Of a stretch of 35,936 nt of DNA, positions 26,384 to 34,958 are shown piece after piece; within the stretch, counting starts at the first letter, position 1, and every line of letters begins with the position of its first letter. Both the position numbers and the translations under genes were made by a program. Origin of the DNA: Acidobacteriota bacterium (GTDB lineage Bacteria > Acidobacteriota > Terriglobia > Acidiferrales > UBA7541); NCBI GenBank assembly GCA_021832085.1, contig JAKBLM010000044.1:1-35936 (forward strand). The letters run 5' to 3'. The notes beneath the pieces were generated by a model. It did not search any database. It was not told where the DNA came from and saw only the letters and a list, made by a program, of their open reading frames with translations.

Positions 26384-27238
26384 CTACTGGGCGACGCTGA
26401 GCGGAGCGGTGAGGCGGAAGATGAGCGTCGTTTCGACCGGCAGCGTAACATTCTTCTTGCCGGTGAGGGCCGCGCCAGCGGTGCCAGCGCCGGCACCGGC
26501 AGCGGCGCCAATCGCGGCGCCCTTGCCGCCACCAACGATGCCGCCAATAATAGCACCCAAAGCTCCGCCACCACCGATGGCGACGATGTCGCGCTTCTTG
26601 TGCGAAGCGCCGGTGCGCTCGAGCGAATCGGTGGTGATGCGATAGAAGTGGTGGTTGATCTCGACCGAATCGAGCGTAACGACCAGCAAGGCTTCGCGGC
26701 TCAGGCGGCCGGAGGAGCGCGCCTCGACCACGCGGGCGCGGACGCGGGCATTGCTCGGGATGACCACCTGGCCGCCGACGCTGACGGGACTGAGCAGGGT
26801 GGCTCCGAACGTCTGACCAGGGCGAGCGGTGGCACTGGAGATCGTTTGATCGACGGAAACGCGCAGATCAGTGCCTGTCGGGAGCACGATGGGCGGCGGT
26901 GGCGCGGGGGCCTGCTGTTGGGCCGAAGGCGCCGTGTTCGCGTAGGAAGAAGAAGACGAAGAAGCGTAGCGGGAATTGGGAGCGGAAGACGAGGAAGAGT
27001 AGCTGGAACTGGGAGCGGAACGCGAACTCCGCTCAGCCGATTGCGAGCCATAATCGGAGCTCGAACGTGGGCTACGGCGAGCGAAATTACCGGATGACGA
27101 GGAAGAGCCGGACGCACCCGATTGTTGGGCGAAATTGGGGCCTGACTGCTTCTGCGCGGAACCGGAGCAGCCAACGAAGCCGACCGTCGCCAGCAACGCA
27201 ATCGCCAAGCCGAGAGATGTGTTTTTAAACGGTTTCAT
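26384..27238 (-). CDS. Ser-rich lipoprotein with C-terminal glycine-zipper segment
   Basis: The 284-aa envelope protein starts with a lipoprotein signal (MKPFKNTSLGLAIALLATVGFVGC, lipobox FVGC). A low-complexity region follows (about 25-110), rich in Ser, Arg and Tyr, then a Gln/Pro hinge. A beta-rich domain, about 115-210, begins LPTGTDLRVSVDQTIS and continues VGGQVVIPSNARVRARVVEA. This resembles modules that set a default value and range in acidobacterial envelope proteins. A glycine-zipper helix (about 222-262, GGGGALGAIIGGIVGGGKGAAIGAAAGAG) could insert in or span a membrane. GGGAGG lies about 10 nt before the ATG. Function is unknown; an envelope structural role is likely. Confidence 0.8.
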   Translation of the reverse strand: MKPFKNTSLGLAIALLATVGFVGCSGSAQKQSGPNFAQQSGASGSSSSSGNFARRSPRSSSDYGSQSAERSSRSAPSSSYSSSSSAPNSRYASSSSSSYANTAPSAQQQAPAPPPPIVLPTGTDLRVSVDQTISSATARPGQTFGATLLSPVSVGGQVVIPSNARVRARVVEARSSGRLSREALLVVTLDSVEINHHFYRITTDSLERTGASHKKRDIVAIGGGGALGAIIGGIVGGGKGAAIGAAAGAGAGTAGAALTGKKNVTLPVETTLIFRLTAPLSVAQ

Positions 27239-27393
27239 GGCCTCTGCCTCCCTTACAGAAGTCTAGTGCCTTTGCGCGACTTCCTGAAAGAGTGCCGGGT
27301 AACAATACCATTAAGATGCGCGAAGGGAGGGGGGACGGTTGTCTTCGCGTGCACAAGTCTCTAATTGCTCAGTTTGTAACACGACAGGAACAA

Positions 27394-29430
27394 CTAGGGT
27401 TGCTTCCTGTTCGCGAGGTGCCCGCCAGGTGAAGCGGCGCTGGCGAATGTGGCTGGGGAATGGTGCGCGTTCAGTTCGATGGCGAACAGGCCGTCGCTGG
27501 CCGAAGCAGCATAGATCAGGTTTGACTTGGGCTGCGCGGCGACGACGGGGAAAAAGCCGTCGGCGAGATTGCCGGGAACCGGAGACCAGGTGTGGCCGAG
27601 GTCGTGGGAGATAAAGAGGCCCCCGACAGCGACCGAGGCGAGCATGGTTTTGCCCGCGACGGCAACGTCGCGGATGGGAACTTCAGGCAAGCCGTGGGCA
27701 GCATGCTGCCACTGAGCGCCACCGTCATAGGAGATGAACAAACCCCTGTTGGTAAGCGCGAGCAGCGTCTGCGGCCCGGCGGTTTTCAGGCGCAAAGCGT
27801 GGCCGGCCGAAGCAGGCAGATTGTGCCAGCTCCAGGTGCGGCCGGCGTTGGTGGAAAAGGCCAGACCGTTTTCCGTGGCGACCCAGAGGCGGTTTCCGTC
27901 CTGGGAAACGGCCACCGAGCGGACCGGCAGGATCAGCGGCGAGAAGTGGACTTCGCGCCAGGTGGCGCCGTGATCGTCGGAACGAAGCAGGCCGTAAGGC
28001 GTGGCGGCGTACCAGCCCTGGCGGCTGAAGGCCATGTCGTTGACCTGGAGATTGAAAGGGCGGCGGTAGGGCTTGATCAGCCGGCCGTTCTGGAAGGTCC
28101 AGGCAGCCTGGCCGACGAGCTCGCCCGAGCGGACCCAACGACCCAGGCGGCTATCGCCGCGATAGCTCATCAGACCACCCCCCGAAAGAGCGGCCCACCA
28201 GCTGTGCGGAGCGGCGTAGACGCGGCGCACCGAAGTCCAGCGCAAGCCGGGGCCGAGCGGACGCCAGGTGACACCGCCGTTATCGGTAACAACGACAGGA
28301 TTGGGGGCGTTGGAGAGAATCGCAAGGACGCGGCGCGGATGATCGCGTTCGAGGGCGACGGCGACGATTTCGCGATGATTGAAGCCGGCATTGGAAACAC
28401 GGTAGGTCTGGCCGCCGTTGTCGGAGATGAGGATGCCGAGGCGCTCGGTGCCGACGACGATGCGACCCTCGCGGCGCGGATCGACAACCAAGGCGTTGAT
28501 GATCCAGTTGGCCGGGGTGATGCGGCGCCAGGTAGCGCCGCCATTCCAGGTCTTCCAAAGCCCTTCAGTAGTGCCGGCGTAGATGACGCCGGGACGCAAC
28601 GGATCCTTGCGGATCACCTGGGTGCGGCGGGCGGAGGTGGGTATGCCCTGGATCTTGACCCAGCGGAGGCCGCCGTCGTCGCTGCGGTAGATGCCCGAGC
28701 AGGAGCTCGAATAGACACGCTGGGGATCGTGCTGGTCGATGAGGATGCTGAAGATGTCGGAATCGTCAATCATGCCGGCGTGGATCGGGAACCAGCGCTT
28801 GCCACCGTCGACCGTTTTCCAGGGCAGATGATAAGTGCCGGCATAGATGACGTCCGGATTTCGCGGATCGATGGCGAGGGAATCGAGGTTGCGAATCTCG
28901 GTGCTGTCGGCCGGGGAGATGCGCTCCCAGGCCTTGCCGCCGTTGCTGGTGCGAAAGATGCCGGTGAGCGTGCCGGCAACCAGAACCTGGAGGTCGGAGG
29001 GCGCCTGGGCGAGCGCGCGCACCTGCTGCGTGAGCAGGCCGAGCGCGTGCCAGGTGCGGCCGGCATTGTCGCTTTCATAGACGCCTCCGCCGGCCGCCGG
29101 ATTGAGGTCCCAGATGCCGGCATAGAGGCGGTCTGAATTGCTCGGATCGACGATGAGCGAGGCGACAACGCTGTCGAAGCGATGGCCGATATGGCCGTCA
29201 AGGGACCAGTGGTTGCCGCCGTCGTGCGAAACGAAGACGTGGCCGTCGGTCGTGCCGAGATAGAGGGTGGCCGGGTTGTGCGGATCGGCGACGAGCGAAC
29301 AAACATCGCCTCCCGGAGGCCCCATGGAGCGCCAGACGTCGGCCGAAGCGGGCAGGGCCGCGGCGAGGGAGATGAGCAGCAAAGCTGCGCCAAGCCAGCG
29401 AAGAGGCAGAATTCCGGCAATTGGCTTCAT
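27394..29430 (-). CDS. Secreted BNR-repeat beta-propeller protein
   Basis: From ATG 29430 the product is about 678 aa with signal peptide MKPIAGILPLRWLGAALLLISLAAALPASA. A longer reading to GTG 29517 would translate the terminator hairpin of the gene upstream and is rejected. About a dozen BNR/Asp-box units (VSHDGGNHW, KTVDGGKRW, RSDDGGLRW, KTWNGGATW, STNAGRTW, ISYDGGAQW) spread along its whole length indicate two seven-bladed propellers. Such folds in acidobacteria are annotated as sortilin/VPS10-like or photosystem stability factor-like; catalytic residues cannot be assigned. It is a smaller paralogue of the 14351-17506 gene and lies between two genes for envelope proteins. Confidence 0.87.
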   Translation of the reverse strand: MKPIAGILPLRWLGAALLLISLAAALPASADVWRSMGPPGGDVCSLVADPHNPATLYLGTTDGHVFVSHDGGNHWSLDGHIGHRFDSVVASLIVDPSNSDRLYAGIWDLNPAAGGGVYESDNAGRTWHALGLLTQQVRALAQAPSDLQVLVAGTLTGIFRTSNGGKAWERISPADSTEIRNLDSLAIDPRNPDVIYAGTYHLPWKTVDGGKRWFPIHAGMIDDSDIFSILIDQHDPQRVYSSSCSGIYRSDDGGLRWVKIQGIPTSARRTQVIRKDPLRPGVIYAGTTEGLWKTWNGGATWRRITPANWIINALVVDPRREGRIVVGTERLGILISDNGGQTYRVSNAGFNHREIVAVALERDHPRRVLAILSNAPNPVVVTDNGGVTWRPLGPGLRWTSVRRVYAAPHSWWAALSGGGLMSYRGDSRLGRWVRSGELVGQAAWTFQNGRLIKPYRRPFNLQVNDMAFSRQGWYAATPYGLLRSDDHGATWREVHFSPLILPVRSVAVSQDGNRLWVATENGLAFSTNAGRTWSWHNLPASAGHALRLKTAGPQTLLALTNRGLFISYDGGAQWQHAAHGLPEVPIRDVAVAGKTMLASVAVGGLFISHDLGHTWSPVPGNLADGFFPVVAAQPKSNLIYAASASDGLFAIELNAHHSPATFASAASPGGHLANRKQP

Positions 29431-29493
29431 GGCCCGAGCAGTTCCTTTGTCAGAGTAACAAGAGCGGCAAACAAGCAGCAACGGAAACAGGAA

Positions 29494-29525
29494 CGGGCTC
29501 CGTATCGCTTGCGACACGGAGCCCG
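29494..29525 (-). terminator. Long hairpin terminator of the OmpA-family gene
   Basis: CGGGCTCCGT (29494-29503) pairs perfectly with ACGGAGCCCG (29516-29525). The stem continues after one mismatch with TCGC/GCGA and a TT loop. On the minus strand it follows the OmpA-family stop by 16 nt and runs into a moderately T-rich stretch (TTCCTGTTT). It separates that gene from the BNR gene and supports the later BNR start. Confidence 0.7.
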
Positions 29526-29540
29526 CTCAGTTGGAGTGGT

Positions 29541-31559
29541 TTAGTAGGTTGCCCCTTCGGGTACCCAGATGATCTCGATCCGGTTGTTTTGCTTCACGCT
29601 GGCCCCAGGGGTCGGCGTTCCGGTGCGGGTCTCGACACGGTCGGCCGAGATGCCCTTCGAGACCAGATATTTCTTGGTGTTTTCCGCACGGGCGGCGGCG
29701 CGCCCCTCGGCCAGTTCACGGGACCGGGCCGTCTTGGCATACGGGGTTGCGTAGCCGATGACGACGACGTGGGCACCGGTCTCGGTTTGCAGGCGAAGCG
29801 CGACGTTGTCGAGGATGCGCTTGCAAACGTTGTTGACGCGAGTGCTGAAGGTCGGGAAGAAGCACTGGTCGATCTTGCTGGCCTGCGGTTTCGGCGGCGG
29901 CGGCGCCTGGACGGTGACCTGAGCCTGGCAATCAGCCGCCTGACCTTTACCGTTCTGGACGCGGCCGGTGATGGTGTAAGTGCCAGGAGCGAGGCCAGTC
30001 GAATCGAACATGACCGACGCGCCGGAACCGATGATCGTGCCGCCGGTAGTGCGCCACATGTAGGTGAGCGGCGTGCCACTGGTATCGGTGACGGTAGCGG
30101 TGATGCCGACGCGCTCGCCAGGCAGGATCGACGGCCGCGCCGAAGTGCAAACCATCGTCGGCGGCGGGACCGGCTTCGGGGTAACGGTAATCTCCTGCGA
30201 AGAGGTCGCGTAGCTGCCGTAAGGATCCTCGGCGCGAACGGTGATGGTGTACTTGCCGGGATCGACGCCCGTGGGATCCCACTGAACATTAGGACCGGAG
30301 CCGACGATCTTACCGGCCGGCGCCGTCCAGGTGTAGGTCAGATTGTAGCCCAGCGAATCCTTGCCCTGGGCGGTGAGGTTGACCATCTGACCTGAATCCT
30401 GCTGGACGCTGTGCGGATGGGCGGTCGAGGTGACGGTGACGATGTCACGCGGGATGCGCTTGCCTGGCCAGTATTCGGTGCTCAAGTTGAAGATAAAGCC
30501 GTTGCGGTCGCGAATCTGGGGCAAGTTGAGCATGTAAAGGTAACCGAGATCGACTGAGACCATACGCCAGGGATAGACGCGGAAACCCCAAATGCCCTGG
30601 ACCGGATCGCGCGGGCCGAAGGTCGTCGTGGGCGTGGCATTGCCGTCAAAGATGGTGGCGTCGTACTCGGTCAAGACCTGGAAGCGGTCATGCGGGAAAA
30701 AGATGAAGCCGGTACCGAGCTGCTCCTGATCGGCCAGAGTGACCAGGTGAACACCACCGCTGCGAGGATCGCGAGTAATCAAGTGACCGTAGTCGAACGA
30801 CCAGTTCACGACGTTGGCGAAGGTCTTGCTGACGCTGGCGCCGATCAGGTCGTCGAAAGCGCCTGTCTGCACGCCGCCCTCGTTGAGCAGGGAGTGGAGT
30901 CCGGTATGGGTGGGAATGTAGGCCTCATCGCGAACGGCCAGGTTGAACGGATTGCCTCGGGTTTCCGAGAAGATGCCGTATTCAGCGCCGAGGACGACCG
31001 GGCCGATGCCGCCGTTGTTCTCATAGGCGAAGGGATACTGTTCGTTGTAGACCGGCCGGCTGCTTCCAAGGGAGCTGAGCTCACCGGGATAGCCGAGGTG
31101 GATGTGCCGGTAGACGTCCCAGCCGCCGAAGACGGTCAAACGATTGGTGATGCCGTAACCGACGCGCCATCCCACCTCGAACAGGTTGAGCGAGCCGGGG
31201 GCGCGACCATACTTATAGCCGAAACCGGTGACGTCGAAACCACCCTTCGGCAGCGTAATGCCGGTGTCAATGGTGAACAGGCCGGGAGTGCCGTCGGTGC
31301 TGGGCATCGGCACCCACTGACCGACGTGCTCACCAACACCCTCATTCATAATGCGAATTTGTTTCGGGCTGAGCTGCTTCTGATTCTGGGACTGCGCCGC
31401 AGCGCTGCTAGTCTTTGCCAACGTTGCGTGAACGCTCGCCGCTTTTTTGTTTCTCGCCTTGGCCCGACTCGGCACTGGGCGGCCTCCGGCGAGTAGCGCA
31501 GGCACCGCAATCAGTCCGAGGAGCAATAGAACGAGAAGCCGTAAAACGCCTTTCAACAT
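29541..31559 (-). CDS. Outer-membrane protein: beta-rich domain, two PKD-like domains, OmpA domain
   Basis: The 672-aa protein has a signal peptide (MLKGVLRLLVLLLLGLIAVPALLAGG) and an Ala/Lys linker. A long beta-rich region follows, about 70-370. Strands such as GLFTIDTGITLPKGGFDVTG and WRVGYGITNRLTVFGGWDVY there look like an outer-membrane barrel of a TonB-independent porin type. Two PKD/Ig-like domains come next, about 380-560; both carry YTW/YMW and DPTGVDPGKYTITVRA or DSTGLAPGTYTITGRV. The C-terminal OmpA peptidoglycan-binding-like domain, about 570-665, has VVVIGYATP, ARAENTKKYLVSKGI and NNRIEIIW. ATG 31559 has AGGAGGG 5 nt upstream. It probably ties the outer membrane to the cell wall. 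A strong promoter 170 bp upstream implies a long 5' UTR. Confidence 0.87.
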   Translation of the reverse strand: MLKGVLRLLVLLLLGLIAVPALLAGGRPVPSRAKARNKKAASVHATLAKTSSAAAQSQNQKQLSPKQIRIMNEGVGEHVGQWVPMPSTDGTPGLFTIDTGITLPKGGFDVTGFGYKYGRAPGSLNLFEVGWRVGYGITNRLTVFGGWDVYRHIHLGYPGELSSLGSSRPVYNEQYPFAYENNGGIGPVVLGAEYGIFSETRGNPFNLAVRDEAYIPTHTGLHSLLNEGGVQTGAFDDLIGASVSKTFANVVNWSFDYGHLITRDPRSGGVHLVTLADQEQLGTGFIFFPHDRFQVLTEYDATIFDGNATPTTTFGPRDPVQGIWGFRVYPWRMVSVDLGYLYMLNLPQIRDRNGFIFNLSTEYWPGKRIPRDIVTVTSTAHPHSVQQDSGQMVNLTAQGKDSLGYNLTYTWTAPAGKIVGSGPNVQWDPTGVDPGKYTITVRAEDPYGSYATSSQEITVTPKPVPPPTMVCTSARPSILPGERVGITATVTDTSGTPLTYMWRTTGGTIIGSGASVMFDSTGLAPGTYTITGRVQNGKGQAADCQAQVTVQAPPPPKPQASKIDQCFFPTFSTRVNNVCKRILDNVALRLQTETGAHVVVIGYATPYAKTARSRELAEGRAAARAENTKKYLVSKGISADRVETRTGTPTPGASVKQNNRIEIIWVPEGATY

Positions 31560-31726
31560 GAATCCCTCCTGAACGCCACACCTGACGCCGGTCCACACAC
31601 CCGTGTCCAGCAGCTCCGGGTAGAAAAAACTCGCTTACGCATTGTGGAGCAACGGCCCCGACGACCGCGCACACAAGACAACGCCGATTGCTCGCAGGAA
31701 GCCAACCGGCCCGCGGGACGAGTAAA

Positions 31727-31755
31727 AGAATAAACAGAGCATGAGGCTCAGTCAA
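31727..31755 (-). promoter_or_regulatory. Promoter of the OmpA-family gene
   Basis: On the minus strand, TTGACT (31755-31750; 5 of 6) and TATTCT (31732-31727; 4 of 6) are separated by exactly 17 nt. Initiation near 31720 would give a 5' UTR of about 160 nt, long enough for regulation by RNA structure or a small RNA, as is common for outer-membrane protein genes. Confidence 0.65.
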
Positions 31756-31837
31756 ACCAATCTTTGCAAGGTTTTCTTAATGTTACGGGGGTACCGGGAC
31801 GAGACTGCGAAGAGCAAGAACTCTCCATATACCCTGA

Positions 31838-31843
31838 TACAAT
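31838..31843 (+). promoter_or_regulatory. -10 element of thiO giving a leaderless transcript
   Basis: TACAAT (5 of 6 matches) ends 7 nt before the ATG at 31851, so transcription would begin at or next to the start codon. No Shine-Dalgarno sequence is present, which agrees with a leaderless message. The -35 region is weak. Confidence 0.45.
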
Positions 31844-31850
31844 AGCCGCC

Positions 31851-32981
31851 ATGAGCGCGAACGTGATTGTGGTGGGCGCGGGGGTGGTGGGATGCGGTGT
31901 GGCCGGCGAACTCGCTCGGCAGGGCGTGAAAGTGCAACTGCTCGACCGGCAGAAGCCGGTGGAGGAGGCGAGTTGGGCCGCGGCCGGGATGCTTTCGCCT
32001 TCGCCGGAGGGACCGGGAATGGAACCCCTGGTTCCGCTGGGACGCGCCAGCCTGGCGCTCTATCCGGGGTTCGTGGAGGAAGTGGAATCGGCTTCGGGAT
32101 TGCGAGTGGGATTCCGGCGCCAGGGAGCGCTGGTGGCGTTTTTCGGTGCGCGGGCCGACCACGAACAGGGCGAGTTTCTGGCGGCGCTGGCCCGGTTCGA
32201 ACTGGCCGGAGAGCCGCTGACGGCAGAAGAAGCGCGCCGCCGTGAGCCTCACCTGAGCAAAGAAGCCGGTGCAGCGGTATGGCTGGCCGAGGAAGCCTCG
32301 ATCGACAACCGGGCCCTCGGACGCGCGCTCGTCCTGGCGGCCAGCCGCGCGGGCGTGCGAATGCAAATCGGCGTCGCGGTTCAGGGCTTGATTCTCGAAG
32401 GAAACCGCTGCCGGGGAGTGGTGACCGGCGGCGCGAAGATTCCGGCCGACCACGTGGTGATCGCGGCGGGCTGCTATTCGGCGGGAATCGAGCAGGTGGC
32501 ACGCTACGCGCCCACGCGGCCCATGCGCGGGCAGATGGTGGCGATGGAAGCGGGGTCGGCCATGCCAGCTTCGGTGCTGCGCTCGATGCGGGAGCACCTG
32601 GTCGGTTACCTGGTGCCGCGCGGAGACGGCCGGCTGCTCGCCGGAAGCACGATGGAAGATGCCGGTTTCGACAAGAGCCAGACGCCGGGCGGGCTGCGGC
32701 GGATTCTGGACGCGGCGGTGGAAATGATTCCGGCGCTCGAGAACGCGCGGGTGCTCGAAACCTGGTCGGGACTGCGCCCGGATACGCCCGATCACCTGCC
32801 GATTCTCGGTCCCACAGACATCGGCGGACTTTCGATTGCGACCGGGCATTTTCGCGACGGCATCCTGCTGGCGCCGATCACGGCGCGGCTGGCGCGGCAG
32901 TGGATTCTGGGACAAAAGACCGATTTGCCGCTCGATCCCTTTTCTCCGATGCGATTCCTCAAATCCGCAACGGCACGATAG
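31851..32981 (+). CDS. thiO: FAD-dependent glycine oxidase ThiO
   Basis: The 376-aa flavoenzyme of the D-amino-acid oxidase/DadA fold oxidises glycine to iminoglycine for the thiazole ring of thiamine. The FAD-binding Rossmann motif is at residues 5-30 (VIVVGAGVVGCGVAGELARQG), with WAAAGMLSP as the second FAD contact. RPMRGQMVAM, the substrate-site stretch ETWSGLRPDTPDHLPILGP and the terminal TGHFRDGILLAPITA are typical of ThiO. No other thiamine gene is adjacent, so a general amine oxidase role is possible. I chose ATG 31851 over an in-frame ATG at 31764 because it starts directly at the flavin fold and follows a -10 element. Confidence 0.88.
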   Translation: MSANVIVVGAGVVGCGVAGELARQGVKVQLLDRQKPVEEASWAAAGMLSPSPEGPGMEPLVPLGRASLALYPGFVEEVESASGLRVGFRRQGALVAFFGARADHEQGEFLAALARFELAGEPLTAEEARRREPHLSKEAGAAVWLAEEASIDNRALGRALVLAASRAGVRMQIGVAVQGLILEGNRCRGVVTGGAKIPADHVVIAAGCYSAGIEQVARYAPTRPMRGQMVAMEAGSAMPASVLRSMREHLVGYLVPRGDGRLLAGSTMEDAGFDKSQTPGGLRRILDAAVEMIPALENARVLETWSGLRPDTPDHLPILGPTDIGGLSIATGHFRDGILLAPITARLARQWILGQKTDLPLDPFSPMRFLKSATAR

Positions 32982-32984
32982 GCC

Positions 32985-33097
32985 GCATTTCTCAAGAGCC
33001 GATTGATGGAAATGGCGGAGCAATTGTGTGGCGACGGGCTTTCTTTCGCCGTCGTTCCTGCCTGCCTCGATAAGCTGCCGCCCTTAAGGGTCACGTA
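32985..33097. repeat. Dispersed repeat element, copy 2 of 2
   Basis: Begins GCATTTCTCAAGAGCCGATT, three bases after the thiO stop, and ends with AAGCTGCCGCCCTTAAGGGT followed by CACGTATA. It matches the copy at 10913-11028 at both ends and in length, with a diverged middle and a decayed terminal stem. Like the first copy, it sits in the 3' spacer of a plus-strand gene. Confidence 0.6.
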
Positions 33098-33447
33098 TAG
33101 ATATTCGGCTACGAGTTTGGAAGACGTAGCCGTGGCGTTGGCTCAGGCGAAAATCCCGCGACCGAGCGACAAAGCGTTAGGAGCGGGGCGCTAGAATAAG
33201 GGGCGGTCCCGCCCGGTTTCGACCGCGCGTGCCGTTTTCCGTGCCGCTCCGGCGCAGTGTGCCGATGGGGACGTACACGCGAGCGGCGCCGCGAGACACG
33301 TCCTCCTGCGCCAGACAAGAAGCTCATTAATTAAAAGCGCGCGTATTGCCGATCAAAGGGGTGGCATCCGCTACGATCCCTCCGTCGGTTAGTTGGTGAC
33401 GGAGGCCGCCCCCTTCCAGCGGACGACTAGGTTGCTGGAGGTGGGGC
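33098..33447. other. Intergenic region with hairpin before a lipoprotein gene
   Basis: No gene is supported here. A short GC hairpin (GGGCG-GTCC-CGCCC, about 33202-33215) and an AT-rich patch around 33330 are present. A hairpin, CCTCCGTC (33379-33386) with GACGGAGG (33398-33405), lies about 40 nt before the TTG start of the next gene. The latter could affect its translation, though it does not cover the ribosome binding site. Confidence 0.4.
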
Positions 33448-34155
33448 TTGTTACTTTTGCGCCTGAAGTGTTTTTGTCTTGTCTGCGCGGTATTCGCACT
33501 TCTGATCATGGTATTCGCGGTTGGTTGCGGGCTCGCGGGTGGTTCGGGCACAAAACTTCCTCCAGATCCGCCACAGGATCCAGGCGTCGTGTCACTCAAC
33601 CCGCAGAACTGGTATATCCGCTATAGTGACGACGCGGGTGAGCACCCAGTGGCGGACCCCGCCGAGGGCGCGTGGTCTATTGAATTTCCCACCTACGATG
33701 AAACCCTTGGCGAGGTGGGCCATTTAAATTACGTCGAGACCTCATTCGCGCCGGGCTCACAGCTCCCGCAAGAGGTGTCGATTACCTACGAGGTCAGGAG
33801 CAAGTCGCCGAGGTTCCTGCTCTTTGGGGATAAGCTGCCTGCAACCTTCCGACTGATGTTCGAACAGAAAAACGACAACATGTTCAGTGCGGACGGCCGG
33901 TGGTGGACGCAAATTGTCTATAGCCTCGGCTCAGCAGACAATCAGGTGTATGTTTTCAAGGTCCCTCTGACCCCGGATAAATGGAGCAACGTCTACGGCA
34001 TGTACGGATCGCAAGATCCCGCTCGCTTCAATGCCGCACTGAAGAATGTCGGTTTCTTCGGGCTTACCTTCGGCGGCCAGGATTTTGCAGGGCATGGCGT
34101 TGCCTTAAGCAGCGGCAGCGCGAAGTTCATCTTGATAAATTATGACGTTGAATAG
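33448..34155 (+). CDS. Lipoprotein of unknown function
   Basis: A TTG start with GGAGG at 33437-33441 gives a 235-aa lipoprotein with signal MLLLRLKCFCLVCAVFALLIMVFAVGC (lipobox AVGC). The mature part, after a Pro-rich linker, is a single domain of about 180 residues rich in aromatic and beta-forming stretches (NWYIRYSDDAG, AWSIEFPTYDE, EVSITYEVRSKSPRFLLFG, KFILINYDV). The layout resembles a jelly-roll domain of the carbohydrate-binding type. No family is recognised. Base composition is less GC-biased than the flanking genes, which hints at acquisition. Confidence 0.7.
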   Translation: MLLLRLKCFCLVCAVFALLIMVFAVGCGLAGGSGTKLPPDPPQDPGVVSLNPQNWYIRYSDDAGEHPVADPAEGAWSIEFPTYDETLGEVGHLNYVETSFAPGSQLPQEVSITYEVRSKSPRFLLFGDKLPATFRLMFEQKNDNMFSADGRWWTQIVYSLGSADNQVYVFKVPLTPDKWSNVYGMYGSQDPARFNAALKNVGFFGLTFGGQDFAGHGVALSSGSAKFILINYDVE

Positions 34156-34590
34156 GGTGTTGCGGCAATGGGACAGGGAAATGGGGCGGCCAGAATCGCA
34201 AGCGGGCGAGTGCCCGATCCGAGGCGCGGGCGCAGGTTCCAATGCGAAGGGGCAACTCTAGCGCCCCCCCGCGGCGTCTCAAGCAACAGCCCAACACGAG
34301 GCGGGTTCAATGCCAACGGCGGCCAGGTCCGGAGGCAGAGGCGGCGCGGACGGCCTTACCGACTTCGGGGTGGTGAATTGGGACCAGGGCGTGTGCCGGG
34401 GTCGGCCCCAGGGGTACTTGCTGATGTTTTTGGTTGGAGCTCTCGTCCGGCGCTGCCCTGGACAATTTGGCAGCGCAAGGTCATAGTACTTTTGACGTTA
34501 TGTTTTTCTGTGCTGGACCGTTCCGGCGACTTGGCGGACTCCCATGCCGGAGACGGTGGGGCCCGGATTGACCCGAGTAGGGGGAAAAGT
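34156..34590. other. Intergenic region, no supported gene
   Basis: An open frame continues upstream of 34591 to 34168, but its product would be Arg/Gly/Pro-rich low complexity and it has no ribosome binding site, so I treat it as non-coding. TTGACG near 34494 could be a -35 for the next gene, but no good -10 follows. Nothing else is recognisable. Confidence 0.4.
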
Positions 34591-34833
34591 ATGTCCACAA
34601 GCGACCATCGAGATCGCATCGCGAGGCTTCAGAAGGAGCTGGAGCGGCTCTCTGCCGAGCACTCGGAGATGATGGCCAAGCGGTCGTCCTCGGCGAGCCC
34701 GAGGATTCGCAAGCTCGACGTAGCGCGGGGCGAGGCGCTCTCTCGGCGCATACGCCAACTTAAAGAGTCGCTTCGGGAACTCCGGCGTGATTCGCCAGCT
34801 GGAGCAGCGGGAAAGACAGACCCCGAGTGTTAG
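34591..34833 (+). CDS. Small coiled-coil protein (80 aa)
   Basis: ATG 34591 with AGGGGGA about 7 nt upstream opens an 80-aa, highly charged protein. Residues 8-30 (DRIARLQKELERLSAEHSEMM) and 45-70 (LDVARGEALSRRIRQLKESLRELRRD) form two heptad-like amphipathic helices joined by a Ser/Arg-rich turn, so a helical hairpin or dimer is likely. No family is recognised. It converges on the acidic repeat protein gene. Confidence 0.55.
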   Translation: MSTSDHRDRIARLQKELERLSAEHSEMMAKRSSSASPRIRKLDVARGEALSRRIRQLKESLRELRRDSPAGAAGKTDPEC

Positions 34834-34958
34834 TGCGCACAGCGCGGCGACTGGGTCGGCCTCGGAAGCTTTACGGGTCGACACCTTAGAGGTTGACCTT
34901 TCGAATTGCTCCCTTCTGCCGGGATGAGCGCGACCGCCGGAGGGTGTCTCCGCCATAG

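Noticed and set aside
27592..29136. Long plus-strand open frame opposite the second BNR protein
   Set aside because: Its repetitive Asp/Gly/Ala composition mirrors the BNR repeats on the minus strand, and it has no start signals.
29431..29517. Upstream extension of the BNR protein to GTG 29517
   Set aside because: It would translate the terminator hairpin of the preceding gene and displace the signal peptide from the N-terminus.
34168..34590. N-terminal extension of the small coiled-coil protein
   Set aside because: The extension is Arg/Gly-rich low complexity without a ribosome binding site, whereas ATG 34591 has one.
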